Source: Planctomycetota bacterium | GTDB lineage: Bacteria > Planctomycetota > UBA8742 > UBA2392 | Length of the DNA: 64,000 nt | Assembly: GCA_020638635.1 (NCBI GenBank) | Contig: JACKIE010000010.1 | Span: 34,587 to 98,586, forward strand | Reading direction: 5' to 3' | Shown: piece after piece, positions 42,070 through 52,037 of the stretch | Position numbering within the stretch: position 1 is the first letter of the stretch | Layout: each line of letters starts with the position of its first letter | Program-made: the position numbers and the translations under genes | Notes under the pieces: generated by a model | Told to the model about the DNA's origin: nothing | What the model saw: the letters and a program-made list of their open reading frames with translations, nothing else | Database searches by the model: none

Positions 42070-43242
42070 CTAAGCGTCCTCCGCGAGGCGGATGCCCGTG
42101 AACTGCCAGCGCTTGTCCGGGTGCCAGAAGTTGCGGTAGGTCGGCCGCAGGTGCCCGGCCGGCGTGGCGACACTGCCGCCGCGCAGCACCATCTGGTTGA
42201 CCATGAACTTGCCGTTGTACTCGCCGATGGCGCCCTCGGGCGCGCGGTAGCCGGGGTACGGCAGGTAGGCGCTGCCCGTCCACTCCCAGACCTGGCCGCT
42301 GCCTTTGAGCCTTTCGGCCGCCTGCTCCCACTCGAACTCGGTCGGCAGGCGCTTGCCGGCCCAGCGCGCGTAGGCGTCGGCCTCGTAGTAGCTGACATGG
42401 GTGACGGGCTCGTCGGGTTGCAGATCGCGCAGGCCGTGCAGTGTGAAGCCCACGCGCCGGCCTTCGCGCTCCAGCCAGTACAGCGGCGCCTGCCAGCCTT
42501 CGCGCTGCGCAACGTCCCAGCCGTCGCTGAACCACAACTCCGGCCGCGAGTAGCCGCCGTCCGCTATAAAACGCAGGTAATCAGCGTTGCTCACCAGGCC
42601 GTTGGCCAACCGATACGGCCGCAGGAACTGTTTGTGTCGCGGCCCCTCGTTGTCGAAGGCGAAGCCATCGCCCGCGTGGCCGATCTGCACCAGGCCGCCC
42701 TCGAACCCGCTCCAGCCTTGGGCCGCGGGCTGGGCAACGGCGGGCTCGCCCTCACGATAGGCCGGATACAGCGGCGCCTGGAACAGAATGAACTTGATGT
42801 CGGTCAGCAGCAGCTCCTGGTGCTGCTGCTCGTGGTTCAGGCCGATCTCCAGCACCGGCAGCAACTGCGCCAGGGTGGCGTCGTCGCAGCTTTCGATCAG
42901 CCGCCCCATGCGCGCGTCGATTTCTGCGCGGTAGGCCCACAGCTCGTCCACCGTGGGGCGCGTCAGCAGGCCGCGCTTGGGGCGCTCCGTGCGCTCGCCG
43001 ACCAGGTTGTAGTAGCTGTTAAAAAGGAAGGCGTAGTCAGGGTGATACGGTTTGTAGTCCGGCGCGTACTTCCCCAGCACAAACTGCTCAAAGAACCAGG
43101 TCACATGGGCGATGTGCCAGCGCGGCGGGCTGACGTCCGTCATCGGCTGTACCACGTAATCTTCGGTGCGCAGGGGCGCGCAAAGCTCGCCCGTGTGGGC
43201 GCGCACGGCCCGGTAGCGCGCAAGGATGTCCGCCCTGCTCAT
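42070..43242 (-). CDS. egtB: Ergothioneine biosynthesis sulfoxide synthase EgtB
   Basis: A 390-residue non-heme iron enzyme that joins hercynine to a thiol (gamma-glutamylcysteine or cysteine) using O2. The N-terminal DinB-like domain has iron ligands in RWHIAHVTWFFE and LNHEQQHQELLLTDIK. The C-terminal formylglycine-generating-enzyme-like domain has PVTHVSYYEADAYARWAGKRLPTE-type motifs (split at about 280-305), WEWTGSAYLPY and FMVNQMVLRGGSVATP. No egtC or egtA is present next to it, so the thiol may be cysteine, as in EgtB of some other bacteria (inference). Confidence 0.93.
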   Translation of the reverse strand: MSRADILARYRAVRAHTGELCAPLRTEDYVVQPMTDVSPPRWHIAHVTWFFEQFVLGKYAPDYKPYHPDYAFLFNSYYNLVGERTERPKRGLLTRPTVDELWAYRAEIDARMGRLIESCDDATLAQLLPVLEIGLNHEQQHQELLLTDIKFILFQAPLYPAYREGEPAVAQPAAQGWSGFEGGLVQIGHAGDGFAFDNEGPRHKQFLRPYRLANGLVSNADYLRFIADGGYSRPELWFSDGWDVAQREGWQAPLYWLEREGRRVGFTLHGLRDLQPDEPVTHVSYYEADAYARWAGKRLPTEFEWEQAAERLKGSGQVWEWTGSAYLPYPGYRAPEGAIGEYNGKFMVNQMVLRGGSVATPAGHLRPTYRNFWHPDKRWQFTGIRLAEDA

Positions 43243-43375
43243 GCGGTCCTCTCGTTGGCTCTACATCGGACCCTACGGATCATGCCCGCGCGGTCAAAGA
43301 AAAGCTCAATTTCTTGCACCTCAAAACAGCAGCGCTTAGGGTACGCATTCCCTTAACGTCATTCGCGGAGAAGCC

Positions 43376-44683
43376 ATGACCGACGACCCGGCCAAGCTGC
43401 GCCGCCGCGCCAACGCGCTGGTGATCTTCACGGCCTCGGCCGTCGCGCTGGGCGGGCTGCTGGGCTGGATGCTACCCGGCTGGCTGCCCGACGACGCGTC
43501 TGCGCGGAACACCGCGCTGATGGTGATCGGCTTCCCCGGCGACCTGCTGATGCAGATGCTGAAGATGATGGTGGTGCCGCTCGTGGTGGCCACCATGGTG
43601 GTCGGCGTCGCGTCGCTGGGCGATATCCGCAAGGCCGGCAAGATCGGCTACCGCACCGTGGGCTACTACGCGCTCACCACCGGCATGTCGGTGCTGCTGG
43701 GCATCATCCTGGTCAACCTGATCCAGCCCGGCGCCGGGGCCGAGAACCTGAAGGCCGCGGGCGAGCTGCCGCAATCCCTGCGCGAGCCCAAGGGCGCGCT
43801 GGAAAGCCTGCTGCAGGTGGTAAAGGGCATGTTCCCACCCAACCTGATCCAGGCCGGCGCCGAGATGAACGTGCTGGGCCTGATCGTCTTCAGCGTGGTG
43901 CTGGGCGCCGTGCTGTCCACCATGGGCGAGCGCGGCCGGCCCGTGACGCGCTTCTTCGAGAGCTTCAACGAAGCGATCATGAAGATCGTGCACCTCGTTG
44001 TATGGTTCGCGCCGATCGGCATTGCCAGCCTGCTGATGGCGCGCATGGGCAAGGCGGGCGACGCGTTCTTTGAACAGGACATCCCGCGTCTGGCCAAGTA
44101 CATGCTGACGGTGATCCTCGGCCTCGGCGTTCACGTACTGGTGGTGCTGCCCGGCATCTACTGGCTGGTGAAGAAGCAGAACCCCTTCAAGTACATGCTG
44201 GGCATGGCGCAGGCGCTGCTGACCGCCTTCAGCACCGCCAGCAGCTCCGCCACCCTGCCCATCACCATGGAGTGCGCCAAGACCAACAACAAGGTCGGCG
44301 ACCGCGCCGCGGGCTTCGTGCTGCCTCTCGGCGCCACCATCAACATGGACGGCACCGCGCTGTACGAGGCCGTGGCCGTCATCTTCATCGCCCAGAGCCT
44401 GGGCATGGACCTGAGCGCCGGGCAGATGGTGGTGGTGTTCTTCACCGCAACCCTGGCCGCGATCGGCGCCGCGGGCATACCCGAGGCCGGCCTGGTGATG
44501 ATGGCGATTGTGCTGACGGCCGTGGGCATCGACCCCGCCAACGCCGGGCTGATCCTCGCTGTGGACTGGTTCCTGGACCGTTTCCGCACGGCCGTGAACG
44601 TGGCGGGCGACGCCATCGGCGCGGGCGTGATAGACCACCTCGAAACGCGCGACGCGGGCCCCGTGCCGGCCGTCGCGGGCTGA
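43376..44683 (+). CDS. Dicarboxylate/amino acid:cation symporter (DAACS)
   Basis: A 435-residue GltP/DctA-type transporter for glutamate, aspartate or C4-dicarboxylates driven by H+ or Na+. Features: MMVVPLVVATMVVGVASLGD, the first hairpin loop FSTASSSATLPITMECA (serine-rich), the unwound NMDGTALYEAVAVIFIAQ of TM7, HP2 TATLAAIGAAGIPEAGLVMM, and DWFLDRFRTAVNVAGDAIGAG of TM8. GGAGAAGCC precedes the ATG. It stands alone between egtB and a sugar dehydrogenase gene. Confidence 0.95.
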   Translation: MTDDPAKLRRRANALVIFTASAVALGGLLGWMLPGWLPDDASARNTALMVIGFPGDLLMQMLKMMVVPLVVATMVVGVASLGDIRKAGKIGYRTVGYYALTTGMSVLLGIILVNLIQPGAGAENLKAAGELPQSLREPKGALESLLQVVKGMFPPNLIQAGAEMNVLGLIVFSVVLGAVLSTMGERGRPVTRFFESFNEAIMKIVHLVVWFAPIGIASLLMARMGKAGDAFFEQDIPRLAKYMLTVILGLGVHVLVVLPGIYWLVKKQNPFKYMLGMAQALLTAFSTASSSATLPITMECAKTNNKVGDRAAGFVLPLGATINMDGTALYEAVAVIFIAQSLGMDLSAGQMVVVFFTATLAAIGAAGIPEAGLVMMAIVLTAVGIDPANAGLILAVDWFLDRFRTAVNVAGDAIGAGVIDHLETRDAGPVPAVAG

Positions 44684-44738
44684 CGCTGCGCCGCTTTCCG
44701 GTTGCTGCTATGCTGCGGGCGTGAAGAGGGAGCCTGTG

Positions 44739-45977
44739 ATGCTGAGGCGACTGTGGTTCGGCGCGGCGCTGTGCGCCTTCGCCCTGGTGTGCGTGCCGGC
44801 CGGCGGCTGTACGGCCGCGCAGCAGAAGCCGGATCCGGGGCCGCTGCCGGCCATCGAGCTGGAGAACGCGTTTCCCAAGCTCTCGTTCGCGCTGCCGCTG
44901 TACCTGTGCGCGGACGGCACCGACGACGAGCTGGTATACGTGGTCGAGCAGGACGGCAAGATCTGGCGCTTCAAGAACGACGCCGCCACGGACAAGAAGG
45001 ACCTGTTCCTGGACATCAGCGAGCGCATCCCGCGCCGCCGCCACAACGAAGAGGGTTTGCTGGCGCTCGCCTTCCACCCGAAGTTCAAAGAGAACGGCTG
45101 GTTCTTCGTGAACTACTCGCAGCACGAGGGCGGCGGCAAGAAGCGCCGCGGCGTGACCTCGCGCTTCACCTGGGACCGCAAGAAAGACAGCGTGGACCCG
45201 GCCTCAGAGAAAATCATCCTTGAGGTCGAGCAGCCCTACGGCAATCACAACGGTTGCAGCCTGCTGTTCGGCACAGACGGCTTCCTGTACGCCAGCTTCG
45301 GCGACGGCGGCGCAGCCAACGACCCCCACGGCCACGGCCAGAACCTCGGTACACTGCTGGCCACGGTGCTGCGCATCGACATTGATAAGGAAGAAAAGGG
45401 CAGGCCCTATGCCATCCCCAAGGACAACCCGTTCGTGGACAAGGCCGGCGCCGCGCCGGAGATCTGGGCCTACGGCCTGCGCAACGTGTGGCGCATGAGC
45501 TTCGACAGGCAGACCGGAGCCATGTGGGGCGGCGACGTGGGCCAGAACGCCTACGAGGAAATCGATATCATCGTGAGGGGCGGCAACTACGGCTGGAACG
45601 AGCGCGAAGGCTTGCACGCCTTCAAAGGCGGCGAGAAGGCCGACGACATGATCGACCCCGTGATCGATTACGGCCGTGACATGGGCCTGTCCGTGACCGG
45701 CGGCTACGTCTACCGCGGTGCCATGCAGGCGGGCCTGAAGGGACTGTACGTGTACGCCGACTACGGCAGCGGCCGCGTGTGGGGCCTCGAGTACGACCAC
45801 GAAAACAAGAAGACCAAGGCGCACGAGCTGCTGGGCCACTTCCCGTGCGCCACCATCAGCAGCTTCGGTGAAGACGCCAAAGGCGAGCTGTTCGCCTGCG
45901 GCCACCGCAACGGCACGATCTACCGGGTAGTCGCCCTCAAACCAGCCCCGGACAAAGAAGAAGAGGAAGAGTTCTAG
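44739..45977 (+). CDS. PQQ-dependent aldose sugar dehydrogenase-like beta-propeller (lipoprotein?)
   Basis: A 412-residue exported six-bladed propeller of the soluble glucose/aldose dehydrogenase family. Signature segments: LFLDISERIPRRRHNEEGLLALAFHPKF, the His/metal region YGNHNGCSLLFGTDGFLYASFGDGG (split), EIWAYGLRNVWRMSFD, GDVGQNAYEEIDII and GGNYGWNEREG. The signal sequence ends VPAGGC, a weak lipobox, so it may be a lipoprotein. GAGGGAG lies upstream of the ATG at 44739, preferred over a GTG 18 bases earlier. PQQ genes are not in the window; some relatives lack the cofactor. Confidence 0.88.
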   Translation: MLRRLWFGAALCAFALVCVPAGGCTAAQQKPDPGPLPAIELENAFPKLSFALPLYLCADGTDDELVYVVEQDGKIWRFKNDAATDKKDLFLDISERIPRRRHNEEGLLALAFHPKFKENGWFFVNYSQHEGGGKKRRGVTSRFTWDRKKDSVDPASEKIILEVEQPYGNHNGCSLLFGTDGFLYASFGDGGAANDPHGHGQNLGTLLATVLRIDIDKEEKGRPYAIPKDNPFVDKAGAAPEIWAYGLRNVWRMSFDRQTGAMWGGDVGQNAYEEIDIIVRGGNYGWNEREGLHAFKGGEKADDMIDPVIDYGRDMGLSVTGGYVYRGAMQAGLKGLYVYADYGSGRVWGLEYDHENKKTKAHELLGHFPCATISSFGEDAKGELFACGHRNGTIYRVVALKPAPDKEEEEEF

Positions 45978-46006
45978 TTTTCGGAGCTGGCTTCAGGCAA
46001 CGGTTT

Positions 46007-46360
46007 GGAACCACGAAGTGCCACTAAGGGCCACGAAGAAAGGCGGGAGTGGCTCATGACGCCACAAATCAGGAATGAGGCAACACAGTGTTTCGCTACC
46101 AACACGCGACCGGCAAGAAGGCTGGTCTGCTGATCAACTTCAACTCAAATGGCAAGCTGGAGTGGATCAGGCGTGCAGTGTGGAGAAGCTCTTCGTGGCC
46201 CTTGGTGGCCTTTCGTGGTTGCACTGGCAGTCCGACAACCCTGGAGCAGCGAAAACCTGGACCCGCATCTGAGCGAACTAACCGTCTGCATCACTGGTGC
46301 ATCAAGCGTGCTTTGGCTCGCGCCTTTGCCGAAACAATCTGCAACTCCGGGCTTCGGAGC
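46007..46360 (+). pseudogene. Degraded duplicate of GxxExxY 3' end, repeat and SDR 5' end
   Basis: From about 46098 the sequence follows 46726 onward: the GxxExxY C-terminus (ATGKKAGLLINFNSNGKLEWIRRA against ATGKKVGLLINFNSKGKLEWIRRV), then the CTTCGTGGCCC arm (46191-46220 against 46813-46842), then 'AACCCTGGAGCAGCGAAA' and the SDR start (CITGASS... against FITGASG...). The GxxExxY 5' part is deleted and the SDR remnant is out of frame. It is preceded by a left arm at 46007-46038 matching 46380-46410. Confidence 0.85.
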
Positions 46361-46379
46361 TGAAATGTTAACTCGGATT

Positions 46380-46410
46380 GGAACCACGAAGGGCCACTAA
46401 GGGCCACGCA
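46380..46410. repeat. Left inverted arm of GxxExxY cassette
   Basis: GAACCACGAAGGGCCACTAA words; inverted partner at 46813-46842. The same arm sequence also begins the broken copy at 46007. Confidence 0.85.
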
Positions 46411-46428
46411 GAAAGGCGGGATAGCGAC

Positions 46429-46806
46429 ATGGCGGAGCTGATCATGAAAGATGAAGTGTTCGCAATCATCGGTGCGGCGATTGAGGTGCACCGCGAACTG
46501 GGACACGGTTTTCTTGAGGGCGTGTACCACGAGGCTTTCGGCTATGAGATGTTCGACCGCGATGTGCCGTTCACCGATCAGCCCGAGCTGCATGTGAAGT
46601 ACAAGAAGCGCAAGCTGAAGAAGAAGTACATCCCGGACTTCCTTTGCTTTGGCGAGATCGTGGTGGAAATCAAGGCGATCAAGAAGCTCGGGCTCGACGA
46701 AGAAGCACAGTTGTTCAACTATCTGCGCGCGACCGGCAAGAAGGTGGGGCTGCTGATCAACTTCAACTCTAAAGGCAAGCTGGAGTGGATCAGGCGCGTG
46801 CTGTAG
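46429..46806 (+). CDS. GxxExxY family protein (PD-(D/E)XK nuclease-like)
   Basis: A 125-residue protein of the GxxExxY family. The name motif is GHGFLEGVYHEAF (G-x-x-E-x-x-Y). A PD-(D/E)xK-like core follows: YIPDFLCFGEIVVEIKAIKKL, with Asp and Glu-x-Lys in the expected order. Biochemical role unknown; a structure-specific or homing nuclease is plausible. AAAGGCGGGA lies upstream of the ATG at 46429. The gene sits precisely between inverted arms at 46380 and 46813, like the four-helix gene at 15.1 kb, and its 3' part is duplicated just upstream. Confidence 0.9.
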   Translation: MAELIMKDEVFAIIGAAIEVHRELGHGFLEGVYHEAFGYEMFDRDVPFTDQPELHVKYKKRKLKKKYIPDFLCFGEIVVEIKAIKKLGLDEEAQLFNYLRATGKKVGLLINFNSKGKLEWIRRVL

Positions 46807-46812
46807 AGAAGC

Positions 46813-46842
46813 TCTTCGTGGCCCTTAGTGGCCCTTCGTGGT
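46813..46842. repeat. Right inverted arm of GxxExxY cassette
   Basis: CTTCGTGGCCCTTAGTGGCC words, the reverse complement of 46380-46410, beginning 6 bases after the GxxExxY stop. The SDR gene starts about 37 bases later. Confidence 0.85.
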
Positions 46843-46879
46843 TGCATTGGCAGTTCAACAACCCTGGAGCAGCGAAATC

Positions 46880-47719
46880 GTGGATCTGCAATTGAACGGG
46901 AAAACCGTATTCATTACCGGCGCTTCGGGCGGTATTGGGCGTGCTTTGGCGCGCGCGTTCGCTGAAGAAGGCTGCAACCTGGCACTGCATGCCAACAGCA
47001 ACCTGGCGTGGCTGGAAGATTTCATTGCCAAGCAGACCTGGAAGGACCGCGCCATTGCTGTGCAGGCCGACGTCAGCGATGCCGCATCCATGCAGCGCGC
47101 CATGGACGCCGCTGTTACGCGTTTCGGCCGTGTGGACGTGTGCGTGGCCAACGCCGGCCGCTGGCCCAAACCCGACGAATTGCTGAGCGAGCTGCCCGTC
47201 GAGCGCTTCCAGCAGACCATTGCCGTCAACCTGCTCGGCGCCGCGTGGACGGCCAAGGCCTTCATGCGCCAGCTCAAGCCCCGCGACGACGGCCACGGCG
47301 CCAGCCTGGTTTTCATCGGCAGCACCGCCGGCCGCCACGGCGAAGCCATGCACTGCGACTACAGCGCCAGCAAGGCCGGGCTTTATGGTCTCGTACGCTC
47401 CCTGAAGAACGAAGTCGTAAGGCTGGACCCCTTCGCCCGCGTGAACATGGTTGAGCCCGGCTGGACCGTCACCGAGATGGCCCGAGAGGCGCTGGATATG
47501 CCCGGCAAGATCACCCACATCGTGAAGACCGCGGCGCTGCGCCAGCTCGCGCGCGCGGCCGACATCGCCCGCACGGTGGTGATGCTCAGCGCGCCGGGCG
47601 TCTCGCGCCACATCACCGGCGAGGTGCTGACCGTCGCGGGCGGCATGGAAGGCCGCACGCTCTGGAGGGAACAGGAGATCGACGAGGACTCGATCCGCAA
47701 ACGCGCGAGGGAAAGTTAG
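46880..47719 (+). CDS. Short-chain dehydrogenase/reductase
   Basis: A 279-residue NAD(P)-dependent oxidoreductase. Cofactor motif TGASGGIG near the N-terminus, NAG in CVANAGRWPKP, catalytic Ser in IGSTAGRHG and YSASK, and PG in VEPGWTVTEMA. Substrate unknown. I chose GTG at 46880 (GGAG 10 bases upstream), as the longer frame starts in the repeat. Its 5' end was copied into the broken repeat unit at 46.2 kb. It precedes the ABC exporter by 17 bases and may be co-transcribed. Confidence 0.9.
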   Translation: MDLQLNGKTVFITGASGGIGRALARAFAEEGCNLALHANSNLAWLEDFIAKQTWKDRAIAVQADVSDAASMQRAMDAAVTRFGRVDVCVANAGRWPKPDELLSELPVERFQQTIAVNLLGAAWTAKAFMRQLKPRDDGHGASLVFIGSTAGRHGEAMHCDYSASKAGLYGLVRSLKNEVVRLDPFARVNMVEPGWTVTEMAREALDMPGKITHIVKTAALRQLARAADIARTVVMLSAPGVSRHITGEVLTVAGGMEGRTLWREQEIDEDSIRKRARES

Positions 47720-47736
47720 CGGCAGCACGAGCGCCC

Positions 47737-48488
<752 letters not shown>

Positions 48489-48489
<1 letters not shown>

Positions 48490-50852
48490 TGCGGGCGATC
48501 AACCGGAAACTGCTGCGCGACCTGTGGCACATGAAGGGCCAGGCACTGGCGATCGTGATGATCATTGCCAGCGGCGTGGCCCTGTTCGTGACCCAGCTCG
48601 CCACGCTGGATTCGCTCACGTTCACGCGCGACAGCTACTACGCCGAGAAACGCTTCGCCGACGTGTTCGCCAACTGCAAGCGCGCGCCCGCGCCCGCCCT
48701 GCAGCGCATCCGTGAGCTGCCGGGCGTCGATGTCGTGCAGTCGCGCGTGATCGTCGAAGTCATGCTGGACGTTCCCGGCCTTCAGGAGCCCGCCAAGGGC
48801 CGCCTGCTGAGCGTGCCCGACGGCCGCCGCCCGGCGCTCAACGACCTGTTCCTTCGCGACGGCCGCATGCCCGATCCGCAGGCCCAGGGCGAGGTGGTGG
48901 TGATCGAGATGTTCGCCAAGGCCAACAACTACCACCTGAACGACACCATCACGGCCGTCATCAACGGCCGTCACCAGCGCCTGACCATCGTGGGCATCGG
49001 GCTGTCGCCCGAGTACGTCTACTCAATCGCACCCGGCGAGATGATCCCCGACGACCGCCGCTACGCGGTGCTGTGGATGAACGAGCGCGAACTGGCAGCC
49101 GCCTACAACATGGAAGGCGCCTTCAACGATGTCGCGCTGACCCTGGCGCCGCACGCCAGCGAGGGCGAGGTGATCGCGCGGGTAGATGACGTGCTGCGCC
49201 CCTACGGCGGCCTGGGCGCCTACGCGCGCAAAGAGCAGGTCTCGCACTGGTTTTTGCAGAACGAGCTGACGCAGCTTGAGACCTTCGGCGTGTTCATCCC
49301 GCTGATTTTCATCGGCGTGGCGGCCTTCCTGTTGAACGTGGTGCTGAACCGCGTGATCGCCACCCAGCGCGACCAGATCGCCGCGCTGAAAGCTTTCGGC
49401 TACTCCAACCTGCAGGTCGCCCTGCACTTCAGCCAGATGGTGGCGGGCATCGTGCTGGTCGGCGCGCTGGTCGGCACGGCCGTGGGCTACTGGCTGGGCG
49501 TGATGATGATCGACCTGTACACCGCCTACTACCACTTCCCGGTGCTGACCTTCCGCTTGGCGGGCTGGGTGCCGGTGGCCGGGCTGCTGATCACAGCGGC
49601 AGCGTCTTTCGGCGGTACGCTGAACGCCGTGCGCCGTGCGGCCGCGTTGCCGCCGGCCGAGGCGATGCGCCCGGAGGCACCCCCCACCTTTCGCGCTACA
49701 ACCATCGAGCGCCTGGGCTTGCAGCGCCTGCTGGCGCAGCCTTCGCGCATGATTCTGCGCAACCTGGAGCGTCGGCCAATGAAGGCCGGCCTGAGCGTGC
49801 TGGGCATGAGCATGGCGGTGGCGATGCTGGTGATGGGCACCGCGTTCATGGACATCATCTATTACGTGATCGACATGCAGTCGAACGTGATCCACCGCGA
49901 GCACGTGCAGGTCAGCTTTCACGAGCCGCGCAGCATGCGCAGCCTGCACGAGCTGGAACGCCTGCCCGGCGTAACCTACGCCGAGCCATTCCGCAGCGTG
50001 CCCGCGCGCGTGCGTTTCGGCCATCGCTCAAGGCGCATCGGCATCAACGGGGTGCCGGCCGACACGCGCCTTGACCGCGTGTTGAACATGGAGCTGGAGC
50101 CCTTCGAGCTGCCCAAGGACGGCATCCTGCTCTCGCGCGTGCTGGGCGAGAAGCTGGGCATCAGCGCCGGCGACCAGCTCACGGTCGAGGTGCTGGAAGG
50201 CTCGCGCCCGGTGCGGCAGGTGAAGGTGGCGGCGCTGATCGACGACTTCATGGGCATCGCCGCCTACATGGAGATCCGGGCGCTCAACCGCCTGATGCGC
50301 GAGGGCGACGTGATCAGCGGCGCCAACCTGCTGACCGACGGGCGCCACGACCGCGAGCTCTACGACGCCCTGCGTGAGCGCCCGCTGGTGGCGGGCGTAG
50401 TTTCAAAAGACGCGATCATCGGCAACCTGAAGCGCATGATCGAGGAGAACCTGGCCATCACCATCGGCATCAACGTGCTGTTCGCGGCGATCATCGCATT
50501 CGGCGTAATCTACAACAGCGCGCGCGTGAGCCTCAGTGAGCGCGCCCGCGAGCTGGCCAGCCTGCGGGTACTCGGCCTCACGCGCGGCGAAATCAGCTAC
50601 ATATTGCTGGGCGAGCTGGCGATCCTGACGCTGGTGTCGCTGCCGATCGGCTTCCTGCTCGGCAACTGGCTGATCGACGCGGTGATGCTGACCCTCAACA
50701 GCGAGGTGATGCGCTTCCCCCGCGTGGTCAGCGGCACGACCTATGCATTGGCGGCCGCCTCCGTTATCGTCGCCGCCACGGTTTCCGGTCTGATCGTGCG
50801 CGAGCGCCTGGACCGGCTGGACCTGGTGGAAGTCCTGAAATCACGGGAATAG
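48489..50852 (+). CDS. FtsX-like ABC transporter permease
   Basis: A 787-residue permease with two FtsX repeats: an N-terminal transmembrane helix (GQALAIVMIIASGVALFV), a large periplasmic MacB-like domain, three helices at about 270-380 (FIPLIFIGVAAFLLNVVLN), a second helix-plus-domain unit from about 430 (KAGLSVLGMSMAVAMLVMG), and three more helices at the end. The start is the ATG overlapping the ATPase stop. It forms an exporter with the flanking ATPase and adaptor; the DevBCA/MacAB type is likely, but the substrate is unknown. Confidence 0.93.
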
Positions 50853-50858
50853 GCGCCC

Positions 50859-52037
50859 ATGAAGTGGGTGAAGCGCGCAGCCATGATCGTGTTTCTGCTG
50901 GCCGTGGCCGGCGCGATCGCCTATGGCTTCATGCCCAAGCCCGTGCCCTCGGAGTTCGCGCGCGCGTCGCGCGGCGACCTGCGCGTCACCATCGATGAAG
51001 AAGCCCGCACCCGCGTGAAAGACCGCTTCACGGTATCATCGCCGCTGAGCGGCGTGCTCTCGCGCATCACGCTCAAGGTCGGCGACAAGCTTGAGGTCGG
51101 CAGCCTGATCGCCACTTTGCGCCCCAGCCGCCCGCTGCTGCTGGACGCGCGCAGCAAGGCCCAGGCCGAGGCCAACATCAAGGCGGCCGAAGCCACCCTC
51201 AAGCAGGCCCAGGCCAACCTGGACGCCGCCAAGGCCGAGCTGGAGTTGGCCACCAAGGAGCACAACCGCGCCAAGACCCTGTTTGCGGGCAAGCACGTCT
51301 CTCAGGAGCAGGTGGATGCGGCCGCCACCCGCGAAATTGCCGCCAAGGCCGCGCAGGACTCGGCCGAATTCGGGCGCCAGGCCGCGGAGTTCCAGTTGCA
51401 GATGGCGCGCGCGGCGCTGATCGAGGAAGACGGCGAGCTGCAGACGCTGGAGATCCGCTCGCCGGTCGCGGGCGCCGTGCTGCGCGTCTACCGCGAAAGC
51501 GAGGGGCCCGTGATGCCCGCCGAAATGCTGATCGAGATCGGCGACCCGGCCTCGCTCGAGGTGGTGGTGGACCTGCTCAGCAGCGACGCCGTGCGGGTCA
51601 AGCCGGGCATGCCCGTCAGCATCGAGCGCTGGGGCGGCGACCAGCCCCTGCAGGGCAGCGTTCGGCGCGTGGAGCCGGCGGGGTTCACCAAGATCAGCTC
51701 GCTGGGCGTGGAAGAGCAGCGCGTCAACGTGATCATCGACTTCGTCGGCAAGCCCGAGCAGTGGACCCGCCTGGGCGACGCCTTCCGCGTTGAGGCCCGC
51801 GTCATCACCTCCGAGCGCAAGGGCGTGATCAAGGTGCCCACCGGTGCCATCTTCAACACGCCGGAGGGCCCGGCCGTGTTCGTGGTCGCGAACGAAGAAG
51901 CCCGCCTGACCCGCGTGGACCTGGGAGATCGCAACGGCCTCGAGGCCGAGGTGCTGAGCGCGATCAACGAGGGCGACGTGGTGATCGTGCACCCCAGTGA
52001 CGAAATCTCCGACGGCACAGGTGTGATCGAACGCTGA
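50859..52037 (+). CDS. HlyD-family periplasmic adaptor
   Basis: A 392-residue membrane-fusion protein. One N-terminal anchor helix (AAMIVFLLAVAGAIAYGF), a biotinyl-lipoyl half, a long alpha-helical hairpin (about 85-185, AEANIKAAEATLKQAQANLDAAKAELELA, split) and the beta-barrel and membrane-proximal domains. It links the inner-membrane ABC permease to an outer-membrane channel. It starts 6 bases after the permease; its stop overlaps the mutY start (TGATG). Confidence 0.93.
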   Translation: MKWVKRAAMIVFLLAVAGAIAYGFMPKPVPSEFARASRGDLRVTIDEEARTRVKDRFTVSSPLSGVLSRITLKVGDKLEVGSLIATLRPSRPLLLDARSKAQAEANIKAAEATLKQAQANLDAAKAELELATKEHNRAKTLFAGKHVSQEQVDAAATREIAAKAAQDSAEFGRQAAEFQLQMARAALIEEDGELQTLEIRSPVAGAVLRVYRESEGPVMPAEMLIEIGDPASLEVVVDLLSSDAVRVKPGMPVSIERWGGDQPLQGSVRRVEPAGFTKISSLGVEEQRVNVIIDFVGKPEQWTRLGDAFRVEARVITSERKGVIKVPTGAIFNTPEGPAVFVVANEEARLTRVDLGDRNGLEAEVLSAINEGDVVIVHPSDEISDGTGVIER

